From Oxalobacteraceae bacterium AB_14 (lineage in GTDB: Bacteria; Pseudomonadota; Gammaproteobacteria; Burkholderiales; Burkholderiaceae_D), in NCBI GenBank assembly GCA_000381565.1, contig KB906725.1, positions 997,785 to 1,061,784 of the forward strand: a stretch of 64,000 nucleotides of DNA, in the 5' to 3' direction. The position numbers and the translations under genes are program-made. Positions 36,452 to 44,817 of the stretch are shown here, in pieces (position 1 is the first letter of the stretch; each line of letters opens with the position of its first letter). Under the pieces are notes generated by a model that saw nothing but the letters and a program-made list of their open reading frames with translations, had not been told where the DNA came from and made no database searches.

Positions 36452-38325
36452 CAGAAAGTGAATCCCAGCGAGAAATGCAATCGATATTTGCGTACCGCGT
36501 GGCCGTAGGCGACATCGACGTTGATCGGGCCGACCGGACTCTTCCAGCGGCCGCCAACGCCGTAGCCGGACTTCGGATGCAGCGCGTTGAAAGTGTCGCC
36601 GGCGTTGCCGGCGTCGTAGAACAGCGCCGCGCCATAGGTGGGCTTGAACCAGTACTGGAACTCGGCGCTGGCGGTGGCCAGGTAGCGGCCGCCGGTGATC
36701 GCAGTGCCTTCGTGCACGCCCAGCTCCTGGAAGGCGTAGCCGCGCACCGACTGGTCGCCGCCGGCGCGGAACAGGTACACGGCCGGCACGCCGTTCTTGT
36801 CGCGCGAGGCCAGCGCGCCGAGCTCACCGCGCAGTATCAGGTTGGTGCTGGTAGTCAGCGGCCGGTACCACACGGTGCGCGCATAGCCGCGCACGAAGGC
36901 CTGGTCGGTCAGGATCGGCAGCAGGGCGCCGCCCAGCTGCGTGTTGAGCGCGTAGCCCCTGGTCGGGAACAGCAGGTTGTCCAGCTTGCGCCAGGTGACG
37001 CCGTAGGTCAGCGGCAAGCTCTTGCTGGTGCTGGACGGGACGCCGTCGAGCGTCTTGGTCTCGGTCAGCAGCTCCAGCGAAAAACTGCGCTCGAGCAGCG
37101 GCGTGCCCCAGGCGCGCTTGCCGGCCACGCTGGCCACGCTGGTGACCTCGCCCGAAATGTCGCTGCGCTCGAACGAGGCGCCAAAGCTGTCGTTGTAGCC
37201 GTCCACCGTGGTGGGGAAGTAGAAGTCGCTGCGCGCGGTCTGCTTCTTGGTCTCCAGCGTCAGCGCGCTTTTCATGCGCAGGCCGAACACCGCCAGATCG
37301 TCATAGCTCAGCGAGGCGCGGTTGCCGGTGTTGGTGCTGAAACCCAGGCCGGCGCTGACGTTGCGGCGCTTGTTCTCGGTCACGCGCACCAGCAGCGGCA
37401 GCGGCGCCATCGCGGCGTCGGCGTTTTGCGCCGGGGTGGCGGCGCCCGCCTCGAGCTGCTCGTTGAGGACCGCGCCCATGTCGGCGCTCACTTCCACGCT
37501 GCTGAAGTAGCCGGTGTCCTGCAGCCGCGCTTGGTAGGATTGCAGCGCGGCCTCGCTGTAGTAGTCGCCGGGGTGGATCGGGTTCAGGTTGCGGATGATG
37601 GCGGCCGGGTAGCGCTTCAGGCCTTCGATGCGCAACGCGCCGAAACGCAGTTCCGGTCCGCTGTCGAGCACCACCCGCAGCGCGGCCAGATGCTGGTCCG
37701 GGTCCACCGTGGCCTGGGTGTCGGCCAGCTGCGCGCGCGGGTAGCGCGTCTGCACCACCTGGCGCAGCAGGCCGCGCTTGGCCTGCTCCCAGTCGGTCTG
37801 GCGGAACACCTGGCCTTTTTTCAGCGTCCAGCCGGCCTTCAGCGCGGCGGTGTCGAACTGCTGGTTTGCGGCCAGACCGGGCACGGGCGCGAAGCCCTGC
37901 AGCACCAGGTCGATCTCGCCGACCCGCACCGGCTCGCCCGGCTGCACGCTGAGCTCGACCCTGGGCGTGTCGCCGTCGCGCTCGAGGCGGGCGCTCACCA
38001 CCGGCGAGTAGTAGCCGTCGGTGGCCACCAGCGTCTTGACCTGGGCCGGCGCGGCGCGCACCAGGCGCAGCAGCTGTTCGCGGTCCATGCGCGCGTTGCC
38101 GCGGAAGCGCACCAGGTCAAGGTTTTGCCGCAGCAGTTCGGTCAGCGCGCCGGGGGCGTCGATGTGGACGTCGTAGTGCAGGCCCTGGGCGGCGGCGGGC
38201 AACGCGACGGTGGCCAGCGCCCCGGCCGAGATGCCCGCTATGGCGAGGCGGCCGGATACTTTTGTCACAACTTGTGCCAAAATTCGTGATCCTGCCAATA
38301 TTTTTGCTGGCGATGCCGGTAACAT
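36451..38325 (-). CDS. tamA: TamA / BamA-family outer-membrane assembly protein
   Basis: A 624-residue Omp85 protein with an N-terminal signal region (about 45 residues, ending LPAAAQG). POTRA domains follow (residues ~50-280). The C-terminal barrel has the VRGY motif in GGDQSVRGYAFQELG and ends LHFSLGFTF, with a terminal Phe. It pairs with TamB in the next gene. GGAG four bases before the ATG at 38325 serves as ribosome site. It is unlikely to be BamA, whose gene normally sits in the lpx/skp region. Confidence 0.92.
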   Translation of the reverse strand: MLPASPAKILAGSRILAQVVTKVSGRLAIAGISAGALATVALPAAAQGLHYDVHIDAPGALTELLRQNLDLVRFRGNARMDREQLLRLVRAAPAQVKTLVATDGYYSPVVSARLERDGDTPRVELSVQPGEPVRVGEIDLVLQGFAPVPGLAANQQFDTAALKAGWTLKKGQVFRQTDWEQAKRGLLRQVVQTRYPRAQLADTQATVDPDQHLAALRVVLDSGPELRFGALRIEGLKRYPAAIIRNLNPIHPGDYYSEAALQSYQARLQDTGYFSSVEVSADMGAVLNEQLEAGAATPAQNADAAMAPLPLLVRVTENKRRNVSAGLGFSTNTGNRASLSYDDLAVFGLRMKSALTLETKKQTARSDFYFPTTVDGYNDSFGASFERSDISGEVTSVASVAGKRAWGTPLLERSFSLELLTETKTLDGVPSSTSKSLPLTYGVTWRKLDNLLFPTRGYALNTQLGGALLPILTDQAFVRGYARTVWYRPLTTSTNLILRGELGALASRDKNGVPAVYLFRAGGDQSVRGYAFQELGVHEGTAITGGRYLATASAEFQYWFKPTYGAALFYDAGNAGDTFNALHPKSGYGVGGRWKSPVGPINVDVAYGHAVRKYRLHFSLGFTF

Positions 38326-38366
38326 GTGACTCCATCTGGGTGTACGCTGCTTGCCATGTTACCGGA

Positions 38367-38394
38367 TTGCCCTAAAAGATGGCGTACTTATAAC
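38367..38394 (+). promoter_or_regulatory. Promoter candidate of queC
   Basis: TTGCCC (38367-38372), 16 bases, TATAAC (38389-38394), 38 bases before the ATG. No preQ1 riboswitch pattern was recognised in this gap. Confidence 0.4.
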
Positions 38395-38431
38395 GTTGCA
38401 ACGCCTTGCAAGTCCTTGAAAGAACAAAGTA

Positions 38432-39139
38432 ATGCTGCCTACCGATACCGCCCTGGTCCTGTTTAGCGGAGGCCAGGACTCCACCACCTGCCTGGCCTGG
38501 GCGCTGAAGCACTACGCGCGCGTGGAAACCATCGGCTTCGACTACGGCCAGCGCCACGCCGTCGAGCTGACCGTGCGCCCGACCGTGATCGAACGCCTGC
38601 GCGCCCTCTCTCCCGAGTGGAACGCCAAGCTGGGCGAGGACCACATGATCGACTTGTCGCTGATCTCCGAGATTTCGCAGACCGCGATGACGCACGATAT
38701 CGCCATCGAAACCCAGGCCAACGGCCTGCCGAACACCTTCGTGCCCGGCCGCAACCTGCTGTTCATGACGGTGGCCGCCACCGTGGCCTACCGCCGCGGC
38801 CTGACGGTGCTGGTGGGCGGCATGTGCGAGACCGACTTCTCCGGCTACCCGGACTGCCGCGACGACACCATGAAGGCGCTGCAGGTCGCGCTCAACCTGG
38901 GCATGGCCACCCGCCTGAAGCTGGAAACCCCGCTGATGTGGCGCGACAAGCGCCAGACCTGGGAGCTGGCGCGGGAGCTGGGCGGCCAGGCGCTGGTCGA
39001 CCTGATCCGCGACGGCACCCACACCTGCTACCTGGGCGAGCGCGGCGCGCTGCACGACTGGGGCTACGGCTGCGGCACCTGCCCGGCGTGCGCGCTGCGC
39101 GCGCGCGGCTACCGGCAGTTCGCGGGCAGCGAGGGGTAG
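38432..39139 (+). CDS. queC: 7-cyano-7-deazaguanine synthase QueC
   Basis: A 235-residue enzyme converting 7-carboxy-7-deazaguanine to preQ0 with ATP and ammonia, in the queuosine tRNA pathway. The N-terminal PP-loop is LFSGGQDSTTCL. VPGRNLLF and the ETDFSGYPDCR block match the family. The C-terminal zinc cluster is CYLGE...GCGTCPACALR, four cysteines at the usual spacing. The length is normal. The other que genes are not nearby. The next gene begins right after its stop. Confidence 0.96.
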   Translation: MLPTDTALVLFSGGQDSTTCLAWALKHYARVETIGFDYGQRHAVELTVRPTVIERLRALSPEWNAKLGEDHMIDLSLISEISQTAMTHDIAIETQANGLPNTFVPGRNLLFMTVAATVAYRRGLTVLVGGMCETDFSGYPDCRDDTMKALQVALNLGMATRLKLETPLMWRDKRQTWELARELGGQALVDLIRDGTHTCYLGERGALHDWGYGCGTCPACALRARGYRQFAGSEG

Positions 39140-42100
39140 ATGTCCGCCGCCGCCCAGGCACGGCTGCGCCGGCTGGTGCGGGACATGCTCTCGCCGAGCG
39201 TCCTGCCGCTGCTGGTGCTGACCTGCTGCCTGGGCGCGACCGGCGTGCTGTGGCAGGGCGCGCGCCAGCACGCCGACCGGCAGGCGCAGGCGGACTTCGA
39301 CAGCCGGGTGCGCGAACTGGTCAACAACCTCGACCGGCGCATGCAGACCTATGTGCAGGTGCTGTACGGCGTGCAGGGCCTGTTCGCCAGCTCCGCCGCG
39401 GTCGAGCGCGACGAGTTCCGCAGCTACCTGGCCGGGCAAAACCTCAACCTGCATTTCCCCGGCATCCACGGCGTCGGCTACATGGCGCTGGTGACAGCGG
39501 CGCAGCGCGGTCCACACGAACGCCTGATACGGCTGGGCGGCCATGCCGATTACCGCGTGCGGCCGGACGGCGCGCGCGCCTGGTACGCGCCGGTGGTCTA
39601 CCTCGAACCGTTCGACGACAACAACCGGCGCGCCTTCGGCTACGACGCCGCTTCCGAGCCGGTGCGGCGCGGCGCGCTGGAGCGGGCGCGCGACTCCGGC
39701 CTGCCCGCCGTCAGTGGCAAGATCCGGCTGGTGCAGGAGGCGCAGGAGGTCGGGCCGGCCCAGTCGGGCTTTCTGCTGGTACTGCCGGTATATCGCCGCT
39801 GGCAGCCGGCCGGCACGGCGGCGGCGCGGCGCAGCGCCATCGAGGGCTGGGTGTATGCGCCGTTCCGGGTCGGCGAGCTGATGGCGGGGCTGGGCGGGCC
39901 GCGCGCCGGCGCGCTGGATGTGAAGATCTACGACGGCGACGCCGTCGCGCCGGCGGCGCTGATGTACGACAGCCATCCGGGCAGCGGCGCCGGGCCGCGC
40001 CACAGCCTGCAGCAGATCAGCGTCGGCGGCCACCGCTGGACGCTGGACATCGGCGCGCGGGCGGCGGCGGAACGCGACCAGGCCTTGCAGGTCGCCGTCA
40101 GCGGCGTGCTGCTGAGCGCGCTGCTGGCCGGCCTGACCTGGCTGCTGGCGCGCGGCCGCGTGCGGGCCCGCGCCGCCCAGGCGCGCGCCGAGCGCCTCAG
40201 CGGCGAGCTGCGCGAGGGCCAGGCCGCGCTGCTGGTGCTGGCCGACGGCGCGCAGCGCAGCCAGGCCATGTTGCGCAGCATTCTAGATTCGACCGTCGAC
40301 GGCATCCTGGTCGACAACCTGCAAGGCGGAGTGCTCAACGCCAACCGCCGTTTCCGCGAACTGTGGAACCTGCCCGAGCACCTGGACTGGCAGGCCGACG
40401 GCGCCGCGCTGATGTCGCACATGGCGCAGCAGATGCTCCATCCCGGTCAGGCGATGCTGCTGGAGCCGGGGCCGCAGCAGCCGGCGCCGCCGGGCCTGCA
40501 ACAGGCCAGCCGGCTGGAATTGCTGCACCTGAAGGACGGCCGCGTGCTTGAGCAGCACACGCGCGGCCTGCTGCTGGGCAGCGAGCCTGCGCGGCTATGG
40601 TCGTTCCGCGACATCACCGAGCGCACCCAGGGCGAGCAGCGCGAACAGACCCGGCGCCACGTGCTGGAGCTGCTGGCCACCGGCGCGCCGCTGACGACCA
40701 TCCTCGAGAGCGTGGTGCAGGGTGTCGAAGCGGGCAACGAGGAAATGTTGTGCAGCATCCTGCTGCTCGACGAGAGCGGCGAGCACCTGCTGGTGGGCGC
40801 CGCGCCCAGCCTGCCGGCCTTCTTCAACGCCGCCGTGCACGGGCGCTCCATCCACGGCGCGCCGGGCGCCTGCGCCCAGGCGCTGCTGACGCGCAGCCGG
40901 GTGATCGTCGAGGACATCCGCCAGGCGTCGGCCTGGACGGAGTACCGCGACCTGGCCCTGCAGGCGCGGCTGGGCTCGTGCTGGTCCGATCCGATCTACG
41001 GCGCCGGCGGCAATGTGCTGGGCACCTTCGCCATCTACCACCACGACGCCCGCCTGCCCAGCCTGGCCAATATCGCGCAGATCGAGCAGGCCGCGCGGCT
41101 GGCCGGCATCGCCATCGAGCAGGCGCAGGCGGCGGTGGCGCTGCGCGCCGGCGAGGCGCGCTTCCGCAGCCTGTACGACCACGCGCCGGTGGCGCTGTGG
41201 GAGCAGGACTGGTCGGGCGTGCACGCCGCGCTGGCCGAGCTGGAATTGTCCGGGGTCGACGACCTGGGCCGCTACCTGCAGGCCAACGCCAGCCAGCTGC
41301 GGCGCCTGGCCGCGCTGGTGCGCATCGTCGACGTCAACGCCGCCGCGCTGGCGCAGGTCGGGGCGGAACCGGGGCGCAAGGAGCTCTCGCAGCTGAGCCT
41401 GGCGCAAAACTTCGACCTGGCCGCCATGCCCAGCTTCGCGCGGGCGCTGACCGCGCTGGCCCAGGGCCAGCACTTCTTCGCCTGCGAGGGCAGCTACACC
41501 CGGCTCGACGGCAGCACCCGGCTCAACGAGCTGACCCTGCTGGTGATGCCGGGCCATGCGCACAGCCTCGATTTCGTCATCGTCTCGACCCTGGACGTGA
41601 CCGAGCGGCGCCGCATGGACGACGAGCTGCGCGTGCTGGCCACCACTGATTTCCTCACCGGCCTGCCGAACCGGCGCGAGTTCATGCGCCGCCTGGAGGA
41701 CGAGCACGCCCGCCTGCAGCGCGACAGCGGCAGCGGCGCCGGCGCCGTGGTGCTGCTGCTCGATGTCGACCATTTCAAGCACATCAACGACGAGCACGGC
41801 CACGCGGCCGGCGACGCCGTGCTGCGCCAGCTGGGCGCGCTGCTGCGCGACGGCCAGCGCAAGATCGACCTGCTGGGCCGCATCGGCGGCGAGGAGTTCG
41901 CGCTGCTGCTGCCGGGCACCGGGCCGGAGGCGGCGGCGCTGTACGCCGAGCGATTGCGCCTGCGGGTGGCGCAATCGGCCATGCTGGTCGACCCCGAGGC
42001 GGGCTTGGCGGTGAAGCTGACGGTGACGGTGAGTATCGGCATCGCCGCGCTGGGCGCGGCCGACAGCGGCGGCGATGTGGCCCTGCGGCGCGCCGACCAG

Positions 42101-42211
42101 GCCTTGTACTGCGCCAAGCGCGGCGGGCGCAACCGGGTGGCGCTGGCCGAAGAGGGGATGCGGGCGGAGGCGGATCGGCCGGGAGTTCAGGTCCCGGCCG
42201 CTTCCGGTTGA
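39140..42211 (+). CDS. CHASE-PAS-GAF-GGDEF membrane sensor, probable diguanylate cyclase
   Basis: A 1,023-residue protein. There is one membrane helix near residues 20-40 and a periplasmic CHASE domain at ~60-270 (NLHFPGIHGVGYM, EPVRRGALERARDSGL). A second membrane helix lies near 315-335 (LLSALLAGLTWLLARG). A PAS-like unit (ILDSTVDGILVDN), a GAF domain (~510-670) and a second PAS-like part follow. The C-terminal GGDEF domain has GGEEF at 916-920, with an intact RKID inhibitory site five residues before it. It should make cyclic di-GMP in response to an external small molecule. It begins at the base after the queC stop. Confidence 0.9.
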   Translation: MSAAAQARLRRLVRDMLSPSVLPLLVLTCCLGATGVLWQGARQHADRQAQADFDSRVRELVNNLDRRMQTYVQVLYGVQGLFASSAAVERDEFRSYLAGQNLNLHFPGIHGVGYMALVTAAQRGPHERLIRLGGHADYRVRPDGARAWYAPVVYLEPFDDNNRRAFGYDAASEPVRRGALERARDSGLPAVSGKIRLVQEAQEVGPAQSGFLLVLPVYRRWQPAGTAAARRSAIEGWVYAPFRVGELMAGLGGPRAGALDVKIYDGDAVAPAALMYDSHPGSGAGPRHSLQQISVGGHRWTLDIGARAAAERDQALQVAVSGVLLSALLAGLTWLLARGRVRARAAQARAERLSGELREGQAALLVLADGAQRSQAMLRSILDSTVDGILVDNLQGGVLNANRRFRELWNLPEHLDWQADGAALMSHMAQQMLHPGQAMLLEPGPQQPAPPGLQQASRLELLHLKDGRVLEQHTRGLLLGSEPARLWSFRDITERTQGEQREQTRRHVLELLATGAPLTTILESVVQGVEAGNEEMLCSILLLDESGEHLLVGAAPSLPAFFNAAVHGRSIHGAPGACAQALLTRSRVIVEDIRQASAWTEYRDLALQARLGSCWSDPIYGAGGNVLGTFAIYHHDARLPSLANIAQIEQAARLAGIAIEQAQAAVALRAGEARFRSLYDHAPVALWEQDWSGVHAALAELELSGVDDLGRYLQANASQLRRLAALVRIVDVNAAALAQVGAEPGRKELSQLSLAQNFDLAAMPSFARALTALAQGQHFFACEGSYTRLDGSTRLNELTLLVMPGHAHSLDFVIVSTLDVTERRRMDDELRVLATTDFLTGLPNRREFMRRLEDEHARLQRDSGSGAGAVVLLLDVDHFKHINDEHGHAAGDAVLRQLGALLRDGQRKIDLLGRIGGEEFALLLPGTGPEAAALYAERLRLRVAQSAMLVDPEAGLAVKLTVTVSIGIAALGAADSGGDVALRRADQALYCAKRGGRNRVALAEEGMRAEADRPGVQVPAASG

Positions 42212-42226
42212 AACGGTGGGTGCTGC

Positions 42227-42619
42227 TTAGACTGCGTGTTCCAGCATGGCGCGCTGCTGCTGTTTGCGGGAGCGCGAGCGGAAGATCATGTAGATGCCGA
42301 CCGGGATCAGCAGCGGCAGCAACAGGGGCGAGACCGCCGCCGCCACCACCACCGCCAGCAGCACCATGCCGCTGATCATCAGGATGCCCAGGCCGGCGAA
42401 CAGCACGCCGACGAACACGGCCGCGCAGGTGACGGCCACGGTGGCGATCAGCAGGCCGCCGCCGGCGAACAGGGTGCCGAGCAGGAAGCCGATCGGGCCG
42501 TCGATCTCGTCGCCGTCGATGTTGACGTGCATGCCGTCACCAAACACCGACTGCCATGCGCAGGCGGCCAGCAGGACGATAAAGGCGGCGAATACCAGTT
42601 TTTTAGCGGTGATTTTCAT
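42227..42619 (-). CDS. Small hypothetical membrane protein
   Basis: A 130-residue protein with an N-terminal signal or membrane helix (LVFAAFIVLLAACAW; the LLAAC could be a lipobox). Three more hydrophobic helices follow at about 43-60, 62-88 and 90-115, and then a basic tail SRSRKQQQR. The region before the second helix is acidic. GAGG six bases before the ATG supports the start. The family is not recognised. Confidence 0.7.
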   Translation of the reverse strand: MKITAKKLVFAAFIVLLAACAWQSVFGDGMHVNIDGDEIDGPIGFLLGTLFAGGGLLIATVAVTCAAVFVGVLFAGLGILMISGMVLLAVVVAAAVSPLLLPLLIPVGIYMIFRSRSRKQQQRAMLEHAV

Positions 42620-42774
42620 GGCTGACCTCGGTGGTTGGGTTGTTCTGTGTTGCTTGTGCCGTTAGGCATGGTTGAACTGTACCCAGCGCGCCCGGCAACG
42701 GCCAGCGGATTGCGACAGAGCGGCAAATTGGCGGGATGGAATGCCGGTCCGGCGCGATGAGCGGGGAATGCTCC

Positions 42775-42802
42775 TTGATTTAAAGTTATGCCCGCCTATA
42801 CT
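42775..42802 (+). promoter_or_regulatory. Sigma70-type promoter of the double-glycine peptide gene
   Basis: TTGATT (42775-42780), 16 bases, TATACT (42797-42802), 33 bases before the ATG at 42835. A second -10-like TGATAAT overlaps its end. Confidence 0.5.
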
Positions 42803-42834
42803 GATAATCTACGTATTGCAGGGAGGGCTAGAAC

Positions 42835-43080
42835 ATGGCTTGGCTAGAATTGAGCGAGGGGCTATCGATATCCTCGATGTGCAAGCGGACTCGGCGCCAA
42901 CGTAGCGTCCAGCAGCTTTCCGGCGGGGGACCGAAGGGCCCGCCATCGGCGCCGCCGACGATACCGCCTATCATCATTACACCGTTCAGTTACCACATGC
43001 CGGACCCGGCCATCGATCCGCGCGTCACGCCCTTGCGGCCGCCGATCATGCCGCCGCCGCGGCCGTGCATCTCGTGCTGA
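42835..43080 (+). CDS. Small proline-rich peptide with double-glycine-type leader
   Basis: An 81-residue peptide with its own promoter and a strong GGGAGG ribosome site (42821-42826) before the ATG. The first ~32 residues end in SVQQLSGG, the form of a double-glycine leader cut by C39-peptidase ABC exporters. The remainder is about one-third proline (GPKGPPSAPPTIPPIIITP) and ends in PPPRPCISC. No exporter or modification gene is nearby. The middle of the leader (CKRTRRQR) is unusually basic for this class. A terminator follows. Real gene likely; function unknown. Confidence 0.5.
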   Translation: MAWLELSEGLSISSMCKRTRRQRSVQQLSGGGPKGPPSAPPTIPPIIITPFSYHMPDPAIDPRVTPLRPPIMPPPRPCISC

Positions 43081-43117
43081 ACGCCACCGACTGATCGCCA
43101 TACCGCCAGACGTAAAA

Positions 43118-43140
43118 AAAGCCCGCTAGCCGCGGGCTTT
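43118..43140 (-). terminator. Terminator of the PEP-CTERM gene
   Basis: AAAGCCCGC/GCGGGCTTT, a 9-bp stem with a 5-base loop. On the minus strand it is followed by a run of T (the A run at 43114-43120 on the plus strand). It can also end rightward transcripts of the peptide gene. Confidence 0.85.
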
Positions 43141-43159
43141 GGTGCTGGGCCTACCGGAT

Positions 43160-43819
43160 TCAATAGAATTTTTCGTCGTTGTCGGCCTTGCCGCGGCGGC
43201 TGGCGAGACCCAGCAGGCCGAGACCGGTCAGCAGCATCGCGAAGGTTTCCGGTTCCGGAACGGCCGAGATGTAGGAGTGGTTGTCCGACTCGAAGGCGTT
43301 CTGGTTGGACGAGAACGTGACCTTGGTGATGTTGGTGCCGCCGTTGGCGGCGAAGTTCATGTAGAAACCGACGTGCTGGTTGCCGTCGGCCACCAGGCTG
43401 GCGGCGGTCGCCATGTCGCTGCCGTTGATCTGCAGCACCATCGTGTTGCCGCTGTACAGGGTGACGATGTTGTAGTTGTCCGGCGAACCCATGTAGTAAC
43501 CAAAATAGCTGACGCCCAGGCCGCCGAAGGTCACGCTGGACGACGACGGCTGGCCGTTGCTCACGCCGACCGAGAAGAAGGTGGTGACGTCGCCCGGCGG
43601 CTCGGCGGCGTAGCTGGAATTGCCCGGCGCCGGGATCAGCGCGCCGAGGTGGTCGTAGGTGGCGAAGCCGACCGGCAGCAGGCCATCGTCGAAGGTGTTG
43701 GTGGTGACCCCCGCCACGCCGGAGGTGAGGCCGGCGGTGGCGGTGTAGGTGACGGCGGCGTTGGCGCTGAGCGCGGCGCCGGCCAGGCCGAGGGCGAGCA
43801 AGGTTTTGGACATGGACAT
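43160..43819 (-). CDS. PEP-CTERM sorting-domain exoprotein
   Basis: A 219-residue exported protein. The signal peptide is at residues 1-21 (ending SANA). The mature part is beta-rich and low in charge (FGGLGVSYFGYYMGS). The C-terminal sorting signal is VPEPETFAMLLTGLGLLGLASRR: Pro-Glu-Pro, one membrane helix and an Arg cluster. Such proteins are processed by exosortase and usually end up in the extracellular matrix. A tail of ten residues after the Arg cluster is longer than usual. AAGGAA seven bases upstream supports the ATG. Confidence 0.92.
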   Translation of the reverse strand: MSMSKTLLALGLAGAALSANAAVTYTATAGLTSGVAGVTTNTFDDGLLPVGFATYDHLGALIPAPGNSSYAAEPPGDVTTFFSVGVSNGQPSSSSVTFGGLGVSYFGYYMGSPDNYNIVTLYSGNTMVLQINGSDMATAASLVADGNQHVGFYMNFAANGGTNITKVTFSSNQNAFESDNHSYISAVPEPETFAMLLTGLGLLGLASRRGKADNDEKFY

Positions 43820-43922
43820 ATTGTGTTCCTTATGTGAGAGCGGCGAACGATAGCGCCGTGCTTGAATATTTATTAACCGCTGGAAACTGATGATTCAAGA
43901 ATGATAATAATAATATTTCGTT

Positions 43923-43938
43923 GGCAACGCCCGTGCAG
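43923..43938 (-). promoter_or_regulatory. Sigma54-like -24/-12 element of the PEP-CTERM gene
   Basis: The minus strand reads CTGCACGGGCGTTGCC, matching the consensus TGGCACG-N4-TTGCW except at the first G of the -24 GG. It lies ~105 bases before the start. PEP-CTERM genes are often RpoN-dependent under the PrsK/PrsR system, from the literature on exosortase loci. Confidence 0.45.
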
Positions 43939-44225
43939 ATTTAGAGTATTTCTTCGGTTTATGTTAATCCTGGCGCTGGTTTGTCACATCGGGGCGCCGG
44001 CGGCCACGCAAATAGCGGCCCCAGCCCTTGAACGGGGAGTAAGTTGCTATGATGAAAGTCATGTGCCGTGCGGCATTAATTTGACAGTTTGGTGCGAAAA
44101 ACAAACAGCCGCTGCGCCGGGCCGGCGGCGGCCGGTTTGCGCTTGATCTATGACTTTCTATTGTTGTTACGGGGCTGGCCGCTTATCATTTCACCCCCAA
44201 CCACCTTTCACCACGAGCCGACAGC
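43939..44225. other. Intergenic region without supported gene
   Basis: Lower-GC gap between divergent genes. A possible mini-frame, ATG at 44050 after GGGGAG (eleven residues, stop near 44085), and a TTGACA at 44081-44086 are visible, but nothing strong enough to call. Confidence 0.35.
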
Positions 44226-44729
44226 ATGAGCGCAGACTACCCCGATACCGAACAGCAGCAGGACGACGACGCCCCGATCCAGGAGGCGCGCGTGTGGCAG
44301 GGGAACGGCTGGACCGCGCGCGTCATCAAGAACGATGACGACGAGGGCTGGGCGGTGGCGATGATCAAGGATGGCGAGCCGGAGCCGGCGCTGGTGGGGC
44401 CGTGGACCATGGGCCGCGACAAGAAGAACCCCAAGCCGCTGGACGTCAACGCCTTCAACACCCTGGTCAAGACCGCCAACGAGGTGATCCGCCGCCACGA
44501 GCAGCAGCTGCACGCCCAGCTGCACAAGAACGTCTTCGTCAACGGTGAGGACGGCCAGGTCAAGGTCTGCCTCGACATCGTGCCCGACGAGGACGACCCG
44601 TACGCCACGCTGAGCGCCTACGACCCGTACGGCGAGGAGCTGGCGCGGGTGCGGGTGGCGCCGACCTTCAAGCTGAGCGTGATAAGCGCCTCGGCCTGGA
44701 TGGAAAACGGCTACCGCAAACCATTTTAA
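44226..44729 (+). CDS. Hypothetical acidic protein
   Basis: A 167-residue soluble protein, strongly acidic at the N terminus (TEQQQDDDAPIQEARVW). The middle pattern GPWTMGRDKKNPKPLDVNAF and an acidic stretch IVPDEDDPYATL follow. It has no signal peptide or membrane helix. The family is not recognised. Codon use matches its neighbours. It lies 88 bases upstream of the histidine kinase, in the same direction. Confidence 0.75.
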   Translation: MSADYPDTEQQQDDDAPIQEARVWQGNGWTARVIKNDDDEGWAVAMIKDGEPEPALVGPWTMGRDKKNPKPLDVNAFNTLVKTANEVIRRHEQQLHAQLHKNVFVNGEDGQVKVCLDIVPDEDDPYATLSAYDPYGEELARVRVAPTFKLSVISASAWMENGYRKPF

Positions 44730-44817
44730 GGCGTTCGCGGCCTGGCTGTTTCTGTGGCCGGGGCGGGCCGGACCTGCTAGTATTTCCTATGCGCATTACC
44801 TCACACTAGGAAAATCG

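Noticed and set aside
38326..38431. preQ1 riboswitch before queC
   Set aside because: The leader is short and lacks the conserved preQ1-I/II aptamer pattern. Only a promoter candidate is visible.
43901..44146. 81-residue rightward frame between the PEP-CTERM gene and the next gene
   Set aside because: No ribosome site at its start, and its beginning lies in the AT-rich leader containing the sigma54-like element. Composition does not look coding.
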